In this document: piece after piece, positions 38,901 through 50,954 of the stretch
Position numbering within the stretch: position 1 is the stretch's first letter
How the letters are laid out: each line of letters begins with the position of its first letter
Assembly (NCBI RefSeq): GCF_002127325.2
Contig: NC_035433.2
Span: 128,139,518-128,203,517 of the forward strand
From: Helianthus annuus
Taxonomy: Eukaryota > Streptophyta > Magnoliopsida > Asterales > Asteraceae
Direction: 5' to 3'
Length of the DNA stretch: 64,000 nucleotides
Program-made: the position numbers and the translations under genes
The notes under the pieces: generated by a model
Told to the model about the DNA's origin: nothing
The model's input: the letters and a program-made list of their open reading frames with translations, nothing else
Databases searched by the model: none

Positions 38901-41900
38901 GTAAAGTAAGCAGTTAATGCGGTAATAAATCGGATATCGGTCAAGGACCAATATTTGAGATATAGATTATTGCGGTGGGATATCGCCATATCGATAATTT
39001 TAATATCACGAAGAATTTATATATATAGCAATTTAACACGAACAATTCAGTATACTCCTACCATTAACAAATTAACCTTTAGCAACTTGCAAAACACTAA
39101 CAACTGTAGCAAGTAAGAACTCATTAAGACTTAAAACACTAACAATTAACAATTAAGACATAAAACACTGATAGTAGCAATAAGAAGAAAGACGAATGGT
39201 AGAACTGAGAAGAAATGTATTGATATCGGGAAAATCGATGATGTATCGGTCAAATATCGGTCCGATATCAGTCAATATCGATATTGATATTCTGACCAAC
39301 ATTTGACACCGATAGTTTACATACGGACCCGATAACCAATACATCACCGATTTAACTTGCATGGCTGGTAACAATAAGTAAAATAGAGTAACAAATTAGT
39401 AAATACAAGTTAACAGTCTACAGTGGTAACACGAGAAATAAATAAAAACAGAGTAGTTCAATGAGGTCCTATGGTAACTCCGTTATTAAGTTTAGTGATA
39501 ATTGCCATTTTGTCACAAGCCCACACATATACTATTATACATACCCACACCCACAATATACATATGGACTTTTTGATATTTTTATAAGACAAAAGGTGTC
39601 AAAAAAATAGATGTCACATAATTTTTAAAAGCATGAGTAGAATACAACATTTATTAGCTCTTATAAGCTTGTCATATACACTATTACAACGCCGAGTCTA
39701 CTTCAATCTAGTACATAAAATCCAGTGACCAGTGTACGTTTTAAGTAATGTTAAGTGTAAGAAGTACCAACATTTTTTTATTAAAATACATAACATCACA
39801 GCACATCCGTAATGAACATTTTCAATAAAGTTGATTTTATCCATGAAGCCTCTCAACAATATCTCATATCACCTAACCAAAACATTTAAAGTTTAAACAA
39901 AACTGTGTTTTTCTACGAGCATTCACATTGAATTCCTTTTCTCTATCCATATAATTAGACTAAAAATCATCAGTTTTGCTCTCTCCTTTTCAATTAAATA
40001 ATATGTTTTATACCTTTATCATTACATTTTCTCCCTCCTCCACTCACAACCACTTTCAGAAATATTAAAAAAAAATATAAGGGGTGAAAAGTGTTCCCGT
40101 ATATTTACAGATGAACAGTAACATTTTCTCTCCTACACTCAAAACCACTCACAATCATTCCTTATAATATAACTATCGCACTCACATAAATATAAGAAAT
40201 CCATTGTGAATGCTCTAAGAACAGTAATATGTTACGATTAAATTCAATAAAACAACGGAAATGAATTACATACCAGACGCGTCTTTAGACGACTGGGCTT
40301 GTGCACTGGAAGCATGCGCTTGAAGTGCTTGAGCGGCAACAATGGCCTGAGCAGCTGCCATTGCAGCAGCAGACGGTGCCATTGGCGCTTGACTAAGAGT
40401 ACCCATGGTGCTTGTGGAAGCCAAAGCAGTCATCAGCAGACTGTGCGGTGGATGATTGAACTTGCAATCCGTTTTTACACATCGTCCGTTCAAGTATTCT
40501 CTGCAAACTTCCCCAAGTGATGCTCCAATACCGGGCAAAACAACCCCACCCGAAGCACTAGGAACAATACCCGGAATTATACCGAGCAGTCCGGGAAACG
40601 CCCCTGAAACGGAACCCGAGTAATTCGGCATGTTTGGCATAGTTTGGTTAACCATATTCGGGTAATTCAATTGTGGGGCAAAACCCATAAGCCCTCCTGT
40701 AGTTGTGCCTGTATATAACCAAAAAATAGCTCGTTAACATCACAAATCAAAGTCAAAAAGTGTGCACGATTCGTTTCGGTTATTAGAAACTGTTCAGTTT
40801 GGTATCGGTTTTTTTGGTTATAGCAATGGTTCAGTTCGGTTATTTCGGTTTTGGAACAAATTACGTAAGATTCAAAAATAAAATGTACAATACAGTATTT
40901 AAGAATCTTTTTTGGCTGTTTACATTTAAGTTAACATATTTAACCTTTTTCATTAATAGTGTTCGCATAAACCTAACCTTCTAATCTATTCTTATGTTTC
41001 TCCAAAGTTTTTTAAGGATATTTTCTTTTATAATACTTTGAAAATCATTCAATCTTTATGTTAAATTTTGTTATTTTTTGTAGGAAATGGATAAATAATT
41101 TCAAAGATATATAAACATGTTAATGTTTTTATTATAAATACAAAACATTTAAGAATAAAAATAAAATTTTCTAAATCAATAAATAACAAACATTAAAAAA
41201 ACTATTTTTGGGGCTATTTTGGTTCGGTTTTTTCGATTTTCATAAAATGCAAAACCGTAACCGAACCATAAGTTTCGGTTCGGTTTTCTCGGTTTTTTGT
41301 GCGGTCCGGTTTTTTTCAGTTTGGTTTTTTCGGTTATCTGCTCACCCCTACATATAAGCATGCAATTCATGTACGAATGTACCTGCACTGAAGAAAACTG
41401 GAAACGGGCTTCCCATAATAGGCTTCCCATCACACTCAACATCCAGCATGTAATTCCCTCTCTTCGGAACCACATAAGTAACAGTGTAGGTCCCATCACC
41501 CATATCCTTAACAATACCTTCTTGTTCAGACCCGCCAACACCGACACCAGGCGAAACCTTCACCTTAACCTGGGCTCCACCGTTGGGTACTTTACGACCA
41601 TCTGCATCCTTCGTAACAACCACAAACGAAGACGGTGCACACGCAGTTCCTCCAGCAACACCAGTCCCAGCAGCCGTGCTCTTCGACGGTTCCACCGGTC
41701 CAATAGGCTTGTTACTCAAATCCTCTTCTTCATCGCCATCACTATCCGACAAAGCAGCAGGCTCTCGATTGTTCTCAACGTCTTTGAAGGTAGCCTCGAA
41801 AGCCGCCTTTGCTGCAGCGTCTTTCTCAGCATCGCTCTTTATTTTTGCCTCTTCTGCTTGCTTCATCCATATTGGCTTCACCACCGCCAAGTTACGATCA

Positions 41901-41905
41901 GCCAT
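35996..41905 (-). CDS. Filamin-repeat, CCCH, RRM and RS-domain splicing-related protein (IRR-like)
   Basis: Four coding exons, 41905-41383, 40708-40274, 38680-38167 and 37199-35996, give 2676 bp or 891 aa with phases that fit at every GT-AG junction. Start MADRNLAVVKP follows an ATG in a good position after a 5' untranslated intron. Domains: filamin-type repeat about 75-174 (GDGTYTVTYVV, GSPFPVFFSAG); CX7CX4CX3H zinc finger about 243-259; RRM about 334-408 with RNP2 LQISNL and RNP1 HFAYIEY; Gln/Met- and Ala-rich helix; then a 400-aa Arg/Ser domain. This order resembles Arabidopsis AT3G23900 (IRR, an RNA-binding protein that affects splicing of defence transcripts); I am fairly sure of the class, less of orthology. 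Expected in nuclear speckles. Introns hold MITEs; exons are clean. Confidence 0.85.
36118..36423 (-). repeat. In-frame 153-bp tandem duplication in the RS domain
   Basis: Two nearly identical 153-bp (51-codon) units encode EVKRHKESRKSPG...RRRSRSRSRSRSKSAER. The phase matches (CACGATTGTT at 36121 and 36274). It adds a second block of RS dipeptides without breaking the frame. Confidence 0.88.
37268..38132. mobile_element. MULE-type MITE with a second MITE inside, intron 3
   Basis: Long inverted ends start GTAAATTGCCATTTTCGCCC on the left and GTAAAATGCCATTTTTGTCC on the right (inverted). A further element at 37612-38069 has ends CATAGTTATTAAAGGC / GCTTTTAACAACTATG and sits in the right half of the outer one. 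Target duplications are not clear. Both lie in the intron between the RRM exon and the RS exon. Confidence 0.65.
38880..39380. repeat. Palindrome-rich ATATCGG repeat region, intron 2
   Basis: Many copies of CGATATCGG/ATATCGGT-like words in both orientations. Probably an old MITE with worn ends; no target duplication found. Confidence 0.4.
39917..40215. mobile_element. MITE in intron 2
   Basis: 299 bp with inverted ends GAGCATTCACATTGAATT / ATCCATTGTGAATGCTC. The flanks TAC and TAA may be a worn 3-bp duplication, which would suggest a PIF/Harbinger type. Confidence 0.65.
40760..41350. mobile_element. hAT-like MITE in intron 1
   Basis: Left GTGTGCACGATTCG and right ...GCTCACCCCTA with CGGTTCGGTTTTT-type repeats on both sides. 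This pattern is common for plant hAT MITEs of the AGGGGTG type. Borders approximate. Confidence 0.5.
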
Positions 41906-42530
41906 ATATTCCCCAAACCACAAACCCTACGATCCTCCTATCCCCAAAATCCTGTCAATGCTTCGAACGAGTCAATCAATAACAACTAAATAATTAATAA
42001 CAAATTAATCCATAAACTCGATGCTTCCAAGTTAATTTACTATCTGAAATCAATTCAACTAAATCAAAACCCTAACCATAGAAATTAAGCGCAGATATTT
42101 GTATGCCTACAGTAAAATCAAACACAGAGTTTATGCTATTGTTATACGTCAGTAAACACACACAGACACACACACATATATATGCCCCAAACCACGAACC
42201 CTAGAATCTTCCTATCCCCAAATCCTGATAATACTTCCACGAATCAATCTATAATCAATAAGACAATAACAAGTAATAACAAAATAATACAGATTCGAAG
42301 TTTCTAAGTTAATTTACTGTGTAATAATCTAACATCAATTCCAAAACCCTAACCCTAGAAAGAAAGCGCAAATATCTGTATACATATCGTGAAATAAAAC
42401 ATAAAAGTTTAAGCTACATGTTAATGAAAACAAGTTATATGGATGGAGAGTGTGACGGATAAGAAGAAACATACGGTGGCCGGCGGCAGAAGGCGGTTAC
42501 GGATAGAAGATGACTCGTACGGGGTTGAGA
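41906..42530 (-). promoter_or_regulatory. 5' untranslated region with intron and internal duplication, IRR-like gene
   Basis: On the minus strand a donor (CCACCG|TATG to CCACC|GTATG) lies at about 42472 and an acceptor (GGGGATAG|GAGG) at about 41937, giving a probable 5' untranslated intron of about 535 bp. The intron holds a diverged tandem duplication of period 274 (units from 41911 and 42185), a CA/TA microsatellite at 42154-42183 and AAACCCTAACCCTA-like telobox words common in plant promoters and 5' introns. Confidence 0.5.
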
Positions 42531-42659
42531 TCTTTTGGGGAAAAGGGTATTCAGGTCATACATAAGTTACATAAGTGATGGGTGATTTTGTGAAGTTTTA
42601 AATTTTGCCCGTTTACTTTCATTGTACTTCACTATTTAGTCCCCGACTTCACGTATGAC

Positions 42660-43201
42660 TAAGGGTGCAAACGAGCCGAGCGGCTCGCGAGCTACTTGAG
42701 ATCGGCTCGAGAAAAGCTCGAAACGAGCCGAGCCTTATCGAGCCCGAGCCCGAGCCGAGCTTGAGCCTAAAATAAAGCTCGTCTGTTTATCGAGCCCGAG
42801 CTCGAGCCTCGCATGTGAAACTCGTTAGGCTCGTCGAGCCTTATCGAGCCTTAGTGTAAACGAGCCGAGTCGAGCCGAGCTTATTCAAACTTGTTTACAA
42901 GCCGATCTCGAACCTAAAAATAAGCTTATTTAGTAAACGAGCTCGAGCCCGAGCTTCACTTATCGAGCTCACGAGCCTAAAAAGTATATTATTTATATTA
43001 TTTTTATTTAATATATTAACTAATATATAATAAACGAGTCGAGCTCGAGCTTGAGAAAATACAAACGAACCGAGCTCGAGCCTTGAAAACAAAGCTCGAA
43101 TCGAGCCGAGCTCGAGCCCGAGCTCACATAAAGTTAATCAAGCTCGAGCTCGAGCCTGGTCAAGCTCGGGCTCGGCTCGGCTCGGCTCGTTTGCACCCCT
43201 A
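42660..43201. mobile_element. hAT MITE made largely of GAGCTCGAGCC repeats
   Basis: 542 bp. Ends TAAGGGTGCAAACGAGCC and (inverted) TAGGGGTGCAAACGAGCC; perfect 8-bp target duplication CGTATGAC (42652-42659 and 43202-43209). The interior is strongly self-complementary. Open frames within it are by-products. Confidence 0.92.
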
Positions 43202-43241
43202 CGTATGACATAAGATTTTAAGCTTAAAACTCTTGTTATCA

Positions 43242-43561
43242 GGGTGGAAGGGGTGTGTGCGGTAAGTGGGTTCACCGTGCGGGGAATGCACCGCCACCCC
43301 TTGTTTGAGTGGGTGATTGAGTTTGATTCGGATTATACTCACCGATATGGGGACGTGAAGAGAGAGGGGGTTAATGGTAGGCTCAACTCTTTTCCAACCA
43401 ATCACATATTTATCTCTCTTTTAGTTGTTTGCCACTCCCTATGTGGGAACACCCCTAGTGTTTGAGTGCAAATAAGGGAGTGAAAATGGAAATTGACATG
43501 GCATAAGATTATTGGTTAGGGGAAAAGTTTACCACTCCCTATTTGGGGAGCCCTTCCACCC
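43242..43561. mobile_element. PIF/Harbinger-like MITE
   Basis: 320 bp with ends GGGTGGAAGGGG and (inverted) GGGTGGAAGGG, and a 3-bp target duplication TCA (43239-43241 and 43562-43564). Confidence 0.75.
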
Positions 43562-43589
43562 TCAAGGGGCTCGCTAGGACTTGAGATTT

Positions 43590-44620
43590 TAAGCTTTTTT
43601 CTGGTGGAGACCAGGACTTGGAAAAGCATTATTGGTGGATGGGTATGAATAAATCCTCTGTCACCTACAAAACTAAATGTCTGATGTGTTCGGAAGTTAA
43701 AGCCGAACATCAAAAACCGTCAGATTTTCTACAACAATTAGAATTGCCAGAACGGAAATAGGAATTAGTAACTATGGATTTTATCATTAAGCTGCCTAGA
43801 AAAATCCATGGCAATGATGCAATTTGGGTGATAGTCGATAGACTGACTAAGTCGGCTCACTTTTTGCCAAAGAGACTTTTAGTTTAGAGAAGTTTGCAAA
43901 GTTATACGTTGATAATATTATATCTCTTCACGAAGTACCATTGTCAATAGTATCAGATAAAGATAGTCGTTTTACTTCTCGTTTCTGAAAGAGCTTTTAA
44001 AAAGCTTCAGGCACACATTTGAATTTCAATAGCATTTACCATCCTCAAACTAATACTCATAGTGAGCGTACTATTCAAACCCTAGAAGACGTGCTTAGAG
44101 CATGCGTCATCGATTTAGGTGGTAGTTGGGATGACCGCCTACTGTTGATTGAATTCTCCTACAACAGTAGCTGCCACACCAGTATTAAGGTTGCACTGTT
44201 TGAGGCTTTGTACGAGAGGAAGGGTAGAACTCCCGTATGTTGGTAAGAGGTTGGAAAAAGTCAGTTGTTTGGGCCTGAGATAGTTCTTCAGGCCACATGT
44301 AGTATTATGCAAATCTGTGACACACTCAAGATTGGCCGAGATAGATAAAGAAGTTATGATTACAAAAGAAGAAAACCTCTTAAGTTCCAAGTCGGTGATA
44401 GTCATGTTGAAAGTATCATCTTGGAAAGGTGTTATGAGATTTGGAAAGAAAGGCAAGTTAGGCCCACGATACATCGAACCATTTTAGATAATAGCATGTG
44501 TTGGTAATGTCGCTTATAAGCTCAAACTACCCGAGGAGCTTAGTGGTATACACAATGCATTCCATATTTCAAACTTAAAGAAATGTCCGGTCGATGAACG
44601 GGTAAAATACCGTTAGTGGA
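43590..44620 (+). pseudogene. Decayed Ty3/gypsy integrase fragment
   Basis: Plus-strand remnant of a chromovirus-type integrase: HYWWMGM, then CLMC..VKAEHQK, TMDFI with the first catalytic Asp, SIVSDKDSRF with the second, and YHPQTNTHSERT with the catalytic Glu, followed by LPEELSGIHN. Several in-frame stops (for example near 43760 and 43987) and small deletions. It ends abruptly at about 44610, before the chromodomain. Similar to but distinct from the minus-strand element at 51551. Confidence 0.88.
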
Positions 44621-46469
44621 AAAAATTAACCTGGTGAATATTAGGATTTAAATAAATAAACCTAATATTAAATAAAAGGTGAACGAAAGCTTTTGAGAAA
44701 ATAAAGGTTTACAAGATGCCCGAGTTAACAGGACTTAAAATAAAACGGGTTATAACCTCCCTGAACCCACTAAGTTAACTAGGAATGTTTAACCTAGTTA
44801 ATAAGAGAAAATATTGTTGGAAATAAGTAGGTTATAGCCTACTTAATAACTAACCAAACATGAGGGACCAAAGTGGGATAACTTGGAAGTTAAACTATTA
44901 AATGAAAAACAAAACAAAACACACACTAAGTGTGTGTTCTGGAACGACCAGGAGAGGCTCCAAGAAGCCAAAACTCTAATTCAACCAAAATCATCAAATT
45001 GAAGGGCTAATTGGAGCTCAAATTCATGAATGAACGTGAATTAACGATCACCCAAGCTAGGGGGTCATAAGGTATGTAGAATTTTGATATTTATTGAAGT
45101 TGTGAAATTTGATGAACATCACAATTTGCGATTTATGTATGAATCATAGAGGTTATGGCTGAATTAGTGATGTATACTTGCTTATGAACAAATCCCTAGG
45201 TGAAAATTATACATATGTTGCTATGATTTGAGTGTTTAGATGATTTACCACACTTAGATAAGTGGGTTTTAACAATATGATGAAATTGATGATATAAACA
45301 TGTTTAGAATCATCATTCATGATGGTGATAAGAAGGTGTTTGAATAATCTATGAATTCGGGTATATGATCATACTTGCCATGAGATGGGTTTTTGTATGA
45401 TATAAAGAAATTTATGTTAAAATCATGTTATAGATGCTTGAAAACATGTTACCTACTAGTTAGTATGTAAAATTTTATTTCATTAAGTATTCGGATGAGA
45501 TGCCTAAGTGAGTTCGATGAACCAATTTGTGCATTTGCATATGTTAATAAGCCAATTGACTTTTTAAAAGTCAAACTGACCAACAATAAGAACGAATAAT
45601 AATTTCGACATAAAATCCGTAAGGTGGAGTAGTCATGATTGGTAATGACTAATCTAACCGTCTTACGAATTATAAATGATAGTTGAGGCTTGACAAGCTA
45701 GACCGTTAATATGCATAATAACTTACCGGATTATGCGATCAAGTCTCGAACCAAACACTTTACTCTTTAACCTTGAGCTATGATTACCAACTTGTAAGAC
45801 CCTTAGTTCTATTGTAACTATTTCATATAAGTTTCGTATATAATTGTGTATTTACAGTTACACATACATTTGAAAATATGAGTTGCTTAAAACATTTTAA
45901 GATTTAAAACATTTCATCATAATATCGTCGTTTAACTCTGTACTGACAAAACATAAAGCGGAAGCGAGAAACTTGATGGTGTTCGGTTCTTCGTTGAACT
46001 TGATCGTCATCCGGTACTTTACGGTATACCTACATTTCATAAAACATGAATTGAGTTAGTTATGAGAGTTTATAATATGTTTAAACAAATCCGTAAGCCA
46101 AAAACAAGCAAACAGCAACTTTTAAACAACTTTTTCAGCCGTCACGGGGCGCGACCAGATAAGGCTTAAGCCGTCGCGAGGCGTGAGGGCCTTGGCGGGG
46201 CGCGACGGTGATTAACCTCACTCGTCGCGTGACGTGACAACCCCATTTCGACAGAAGGTTTCTAAGGAAGAGCTGCATATTCCCATCTTTGCAAATTTTT
46301 ACCAATTTGATCATAACTTTCTAAGTTTTTTGTCCGTTTTACGATCCATTTCATCCTACGTGATCGTAATTTGATTGTCCATCATATGGAGTCAAAATCC
46401 GACATCTGAATTAACAAAAATTCTAGATTTTAAGCCCTCGACTTAAAATTCAATTGTTAAACTTTTGAC
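44621..46469. other. Retroelement-derived DNA without genes
   Basis: No coding sequence seen. A GC-rich patch with CGTCGCG/CGCGACG inverted words at 46140-46240 and the general composition suggest LTR or leader sequence of another gypsy element. At 46470 it joins the truncated chromovirus copy. Confidence 0.4.
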
Positions 46470-48391
46470 CCGTAGGCACTACATCACTAATGGATGTTTA
46501 ATAATTTGGCCCGTAGGCACTACATCGCTAATGGATGTTTAATAAATGATCATCTTTATTGATGATTTAACCCATGATTTATAAATCATTAATTTGGGCT
46601 TTGGAATCCTTAGAAGGATTCTTATACAAGAATGACGCGTGCGATTTTTAACGAATCACATCTGCCATGAACGTTAACATGATTACAGAGGTTAACAGGA
46701 AATCTGAATCTTTTAATCAGGTCTTACCATCTTGGCCGGATCTTATAAAGACACCTGGCTAGGTTTCACTCTTAAGATTCCTTATTTAGGCAGATTTAAA
46801 TTTAAAAGGAATGATTTTTTTGATTTATTTCATATATAGTAATAACAAAAATGAAATTTATAACATAACATTCCATAAACTTCAAATATGATTACACGCT
46901 GCCCTAAACGGGACTTTTAAATAAATAACTACCTACGCAGAGGTTTATAGAAAAACAAGTCCACGCAGGGACCAAATTGTAAATACAACAATACATAAGG
47001 AGGCTAATGATCTCGTTTCTTCCTCCCTTTTAGTAGGTTTGCTAGGCCCTTGAGAAATCCACGATTACTCTTTCGTTCTTGTTCGAAGTCTCGTTCCACA
47101 CGGTTTAGACGGTGGAGTATTTCTTCTTGCTCCGGTGGAGAAAAACGTGGCTGCTGTGACGGTTGCTGAACCGGAGGTCTAGGAGGTATTGGATACCCAT
47201 GAGCTGAGTAATCTGGTCTCCAAGAGGTTCCATGGAGGGCATTATAATTTGCCACTACCACATATGGATCGGCATCATAGTTATAGTTGTAGTGCGTGTG
47301 AGTCGGCTGCTCAAACGGATTGTACGCGGTGGAACCGCCGTACGCTGGTATCGGATTGTCATATCCGTAAGGTGGCGGAGGTGGTGCAACTGGTGTAGAA
47401 TTCACCTCTGCAGGGTGACCAGAAGGTTCCCCTAGTTGTGGTTCTTCTTCAGGTACTGACGGAAAGTGACTCGCACTCGAGTGGCGAGGGGTGCTGAAGT
47501 GGAATTCCCCTCCTCGGGTGGACATCCGAGCGCCTGATCTTCTACGCCTTGGCGGGTCTGGAATTACTGGTTGAACCGGTGGCGGTGGCGTAACTGCCAC
47601 GAACCGCGAATCCTCGGAAGGATCCTGTTGTTGCTGATGATCGTGAGGCGAGAAATGTTGCGATGGTGTGAAGTACCAATTACATTGGTCAAACCTCGCC
47701 TGGTAGCTGTCGGGACCTTGATAGGGTGTCCCATGAAAGGATGACCCATCAGAGATCTCAATTGGATGGTTGGGAGTACCCCTTGCAGGCTCGACGGGGT
47801 CTGTATCCTCATCCATGTCCACTGCATTATCTTCAGAAAAGTGATCCTCTGGTTCTAAAGGGTTATACCCTATTGGCTCTCGGACATAATCCGTCGGGTT
47901 AAACTGTCCTACAAAGAAAGGTGAAGGATCGCCGTAAGAACGGTGCGAAGCAGATCGCTGGAGAGGTATAAAGGATGGTTGAGGGTTATTGGGATTGTTT
48001 TCCGAATCTGGTCCAAACGAATGACGGTATGAGGGTGTCGAACTGTGCGAGGTGGAATGTCTCGCAGGTTCAAAGAGGTTTCTTCTTCGTCTCTGTGGTT
48101 CCTCACTTCTTGTACTGGAAGGAGCTCGCATGTACGAAGGTCCAGCCTCGTGATCATTGTGAGTAATGATCGTTCCTTTGCCTCTTCCTCCTCTTCCTCG
48201 TCTGATTGCTGGTGGCATATTTCCTGCTTTCAAAACTTTAAATAACAATAAATAATAAAAAGACAAACTGGAATAACAATTCGAATTTGTCCTATGTTCT
48301 TGTCTAGACTCTAGTATGCGCAATTGTGTCATTGAGATTAAACACTTAAGGATAGTGTTTAATTCACTCAACGTTGGCTCTGATACCAACC
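46470..48391 (-). other. Truncated second copy of the chromovirus leader
   Basis: Nearly identical to 56453-58366: primer site TGGTATCAGAGCC (48376-48388), accessory ORF and following spacer, ending before gag. Confidence 0.85.
47004..48218 (-). CDS. Accessory ORF of the chromovirus, intact copy (function unknown)
   Basis: 404 aa from ATG 48218 (MPPAIRRGRGGRGKG); the frame continues open upstream to the primer site without another well-placed ATG, and a splice-acceptor-like TTTTGAAAGCAG lies just before the ATG. The product starts with an RGRGGRG patch, then is rich in Ser, Pro, His and Asp with SHR/STPR words, an acidic segment around EDTDPVEPA, proline runs (VAPPPPPYGY), a Tyr-rich stretch, and a basic coiled-coil-like end (RVERDFEQERKSNRGFLKGLANLLKGRKK). 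No known domain recognised. It lies upstream of gag in the sense direction, where chromoviruses usually have no gene. This copy belongs to the truncated tandem unit and has no lesions. Confidence 0.65.
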   Translation of the reverse strand: MPPAIRRGRGGRGKGTIITHNDHEAGPSYMRAPSSTRSEEPQRRRRNLFEPARHSTSHSSTPSYRHSFGPDSENNPNNPQPSFIPLQRSASHRSYGDPSPFFVGQFNPTDYVREPIGYNPLEPEDHFSEDNAVDMDEDTDPVEPARGTPNHPIEISDGSSFHGTPYQGPDSYQARFDQCNWYFTPSQHFSPHDHQQQQDPSEDSRFVAVTPPPPVQPVIPDPPRRRRSGARMSTRGGEFHFSTPRHSSASHFPSVPEEEPQLGEPSGHPAEVNSTPVAPPPPPYGYDNPIPAYGGSTAYNPFEQPTHTHYNYNYDADPYVVVANYNALHGTSWRPDYSAHGYPIPPRPPVQQPSQQPRFSPPEQEEILHRLNRVERDFEQERKSNRGFLKGLANLLKGRKKRDH

Positions 48392-50771
48392 TGTCACACC
48401 CCGATTTCCACGTGTCTCACCGGTGGGCCCGGTGGGGGATTACCGTGACGTAGTTGGCAACAATATAGTCAAACCACACAATATATGAATGCACATCGGA
48501 AGCATAAAGATAATTATATTTCAACCATTGTTTGTAATATCAAATGTATTACTCATAGTCGAAAAGTATCCACAGGGGATCAAATAAAAATATAAGTTTT
48601 GTTCAACAGACGAAGGCATCTTAAACTTGCGAGACTCTTTATGATGCTAAGGAGAATATCCAGCCAATTACGCATAGTACCTGCATTTAGTCTTTTTGGG
48701 AAAATACGTCAGTTTACACTGGTAAATACATTCAACCGACACTTTTGAAAAATGTTTATTAAAATTGATTTGAATGCACACGGCACAAACTCTTTTATAA
48801 CTTGGGAGAATTATTTAAATATATAATCTTGTGAACGAATTACATGTTCCTTATGCGTTCAGTAGCCCGGATCAAGTCCGGGTTAAAGATCAATAGACAC
48901 ACCACAGCGACTATTTATGCACTAACGAGTGTACGCCTACACTCCGCGCTTAGGTCGTGGCCATTTCGTAAAATGATGCCAGGGATATCCGGGACATGAT
49001 CATTAACCCCCCAAAGGCTTTTAAGTAACAAGACTGTTTAAACGAGCCGATCAAATTTATTCAATTACCCACTCAATCGGTGGAGAATTTGATGCCCGAT
49101 CAAGCGGTATGCTATATACCGTAACCCAAGCCCGTATAACGGAAAATAAGTTAAAAGTATTTACCTTTGCAAGTATAAGTCCGTAATCGAAATAAATTGC
49201 AGATAGCTTTTACTGGTCTCCTATTCTGGAACGAAGGTTTAATATAACCTATTAGAATCCTAACGGGTCTTTTAATTTAGCCGTAGCTTAGACCGGTCAG
49301 TTTCAACGGATAGTTATGGTTTAATCGCGTGTAAGGCGAAAACCGGGAATGGAATGTGATTTTGACCCAACAAGTTTGAAGACTTGTTTTATATGGGTAT
49401 AATAATCGCACTCTGGATTTTGGGGTCAAAACCATATGGTTTGACCCGTTTCGGCTAGTTTATGTAAACTAGTTACATAAGCCGAACCGTGCGCGCAAAA
49501 GGCGTAACGGGTAACCGTAAGGGTCCTACACTGGTTTCCTAAGTCAATATGCTTTAAAGAGGTTGTGGTATCAGTAGGATACCTTCCATAATGCCCGTAA
49601 CGAGTTTAAGTTCATATTATGCCCCGTAGGGGTATTTCGGTCTTTTTTAAAGATTATAAAAGAGGTTTCTGAGTTCTACAGGAAATATGTGTTTCCCGAT
49701 CAGTTTATAAGCCCAAAATACTTTATTTATTATTTAAAATCAGTAGCAACTGGAATCGGGTCAAAAGACCTTGTAGAACTCAAGTTATGGCCGAAAAGGG
49801 TATATTCGGTATTTACCGAACCGTTGCCATAACCGCAGGTTATGAGCAGGTTAAAAATAATAAAAAATCTTTAAAAATCCCAAAATATTATTTTACATCA
49901 GTTTGTAAAAGGTTTGGTGTCGAAATCTGGGTTTAGATAGGCGTTATGCCAATTGCGCTATTTAATTACAAAGTTTCCGTAATTTGCGCTATTTAGCATA
50001 ACTCCTATTCTGGACCTCGGATTGACGTGAAATTTTAGGGACATGTTTAGAATTCAGTAACTAAGGTTATGGTCCTCTCACATGTCCGAAATTCTCGTTT
50101 TAATTTAAAAAGGGCGTTACGGTCAACTTTTAAGCATTTAATGAAAAGGTGTAAAAGACTCGGACAAACAACGAACCGGTCACAAAGGGTTATACCATCA
50201 TGTAACCTGGTCCTAAGAGAGTCCTAAGGCATATCTAAATCATACTTTAACGGGTCATAACTGAAGTCAAAGCAAAAGTCAAAGTTTTGCGACTTTCGGT
50301 TCCGAACCGGGTCAATATAGCAAATGGTCGGATCAAACAAGCTTAGACTAGTTAATATACTTATTATCATGTTTTATGAGTGTTTAAACAGGTTACACAC
50401 CATCTACATTACAGATTATGTGTAAAATCGCAAAATAACTTTTTGTTGACTTTTTCTAAGCATGTTTGACTCGTCATTTGAACTAGTTAGAGTGGGAATC
50501 AGAGGGTGCCCTTTTAAGGGTTTAATGCCCACATGAAAACCAACATATAACTCCCTTTGATTCGGTTAATCATTGGACCATTTGTGATTAACCGTTAAGT
50601 CAACCGTTAGTTACGACGGATTGACTTTTAAGCTAAAATTAAGCAAAAACTAAACCACAAAGGATTGAACAACTTACTGAAGTCCTATGCAAGATAAGAG
50701 AAGAGTTGAGAGTGTTCTTGAGCTCCAGATGTGATCAAGAAGGTGTGAGGAACTTGTTGCAACAATGTGGC

Positions 50772-50779
50772 CTTTTATA
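50772..50779 (-). promoter_or_regulatory. TATA box of the middle LTR
   Basis: TATAAAAG on the minus strand; the matching box is at 60747-60754 in the other LTR. Confidence 0.7.
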
Positions 50780-50954
50780 GGCAATGTGGATCCTTAAGAT
50801 CATTACAACAAGGCCTACCAATGCTCCTTGATGATCAACAACTGTCCCTTGGTGCTAGAAGATGATTAGGGGTCGCCCATATCTCTGGAAAATCTTTGCA
50901 TTAATGTTTTACCGCTTAAAACAGCCAACAGCCAACTTTCTGTCGCTGGGCGTC

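Noticed and set aside
47189..48245. Plus-strand frames over the accessory ORF
   Set aside because: Shadows of the longer minus-strand frame, which is kept in both copies' C-terminal part and has the protein-like composition.
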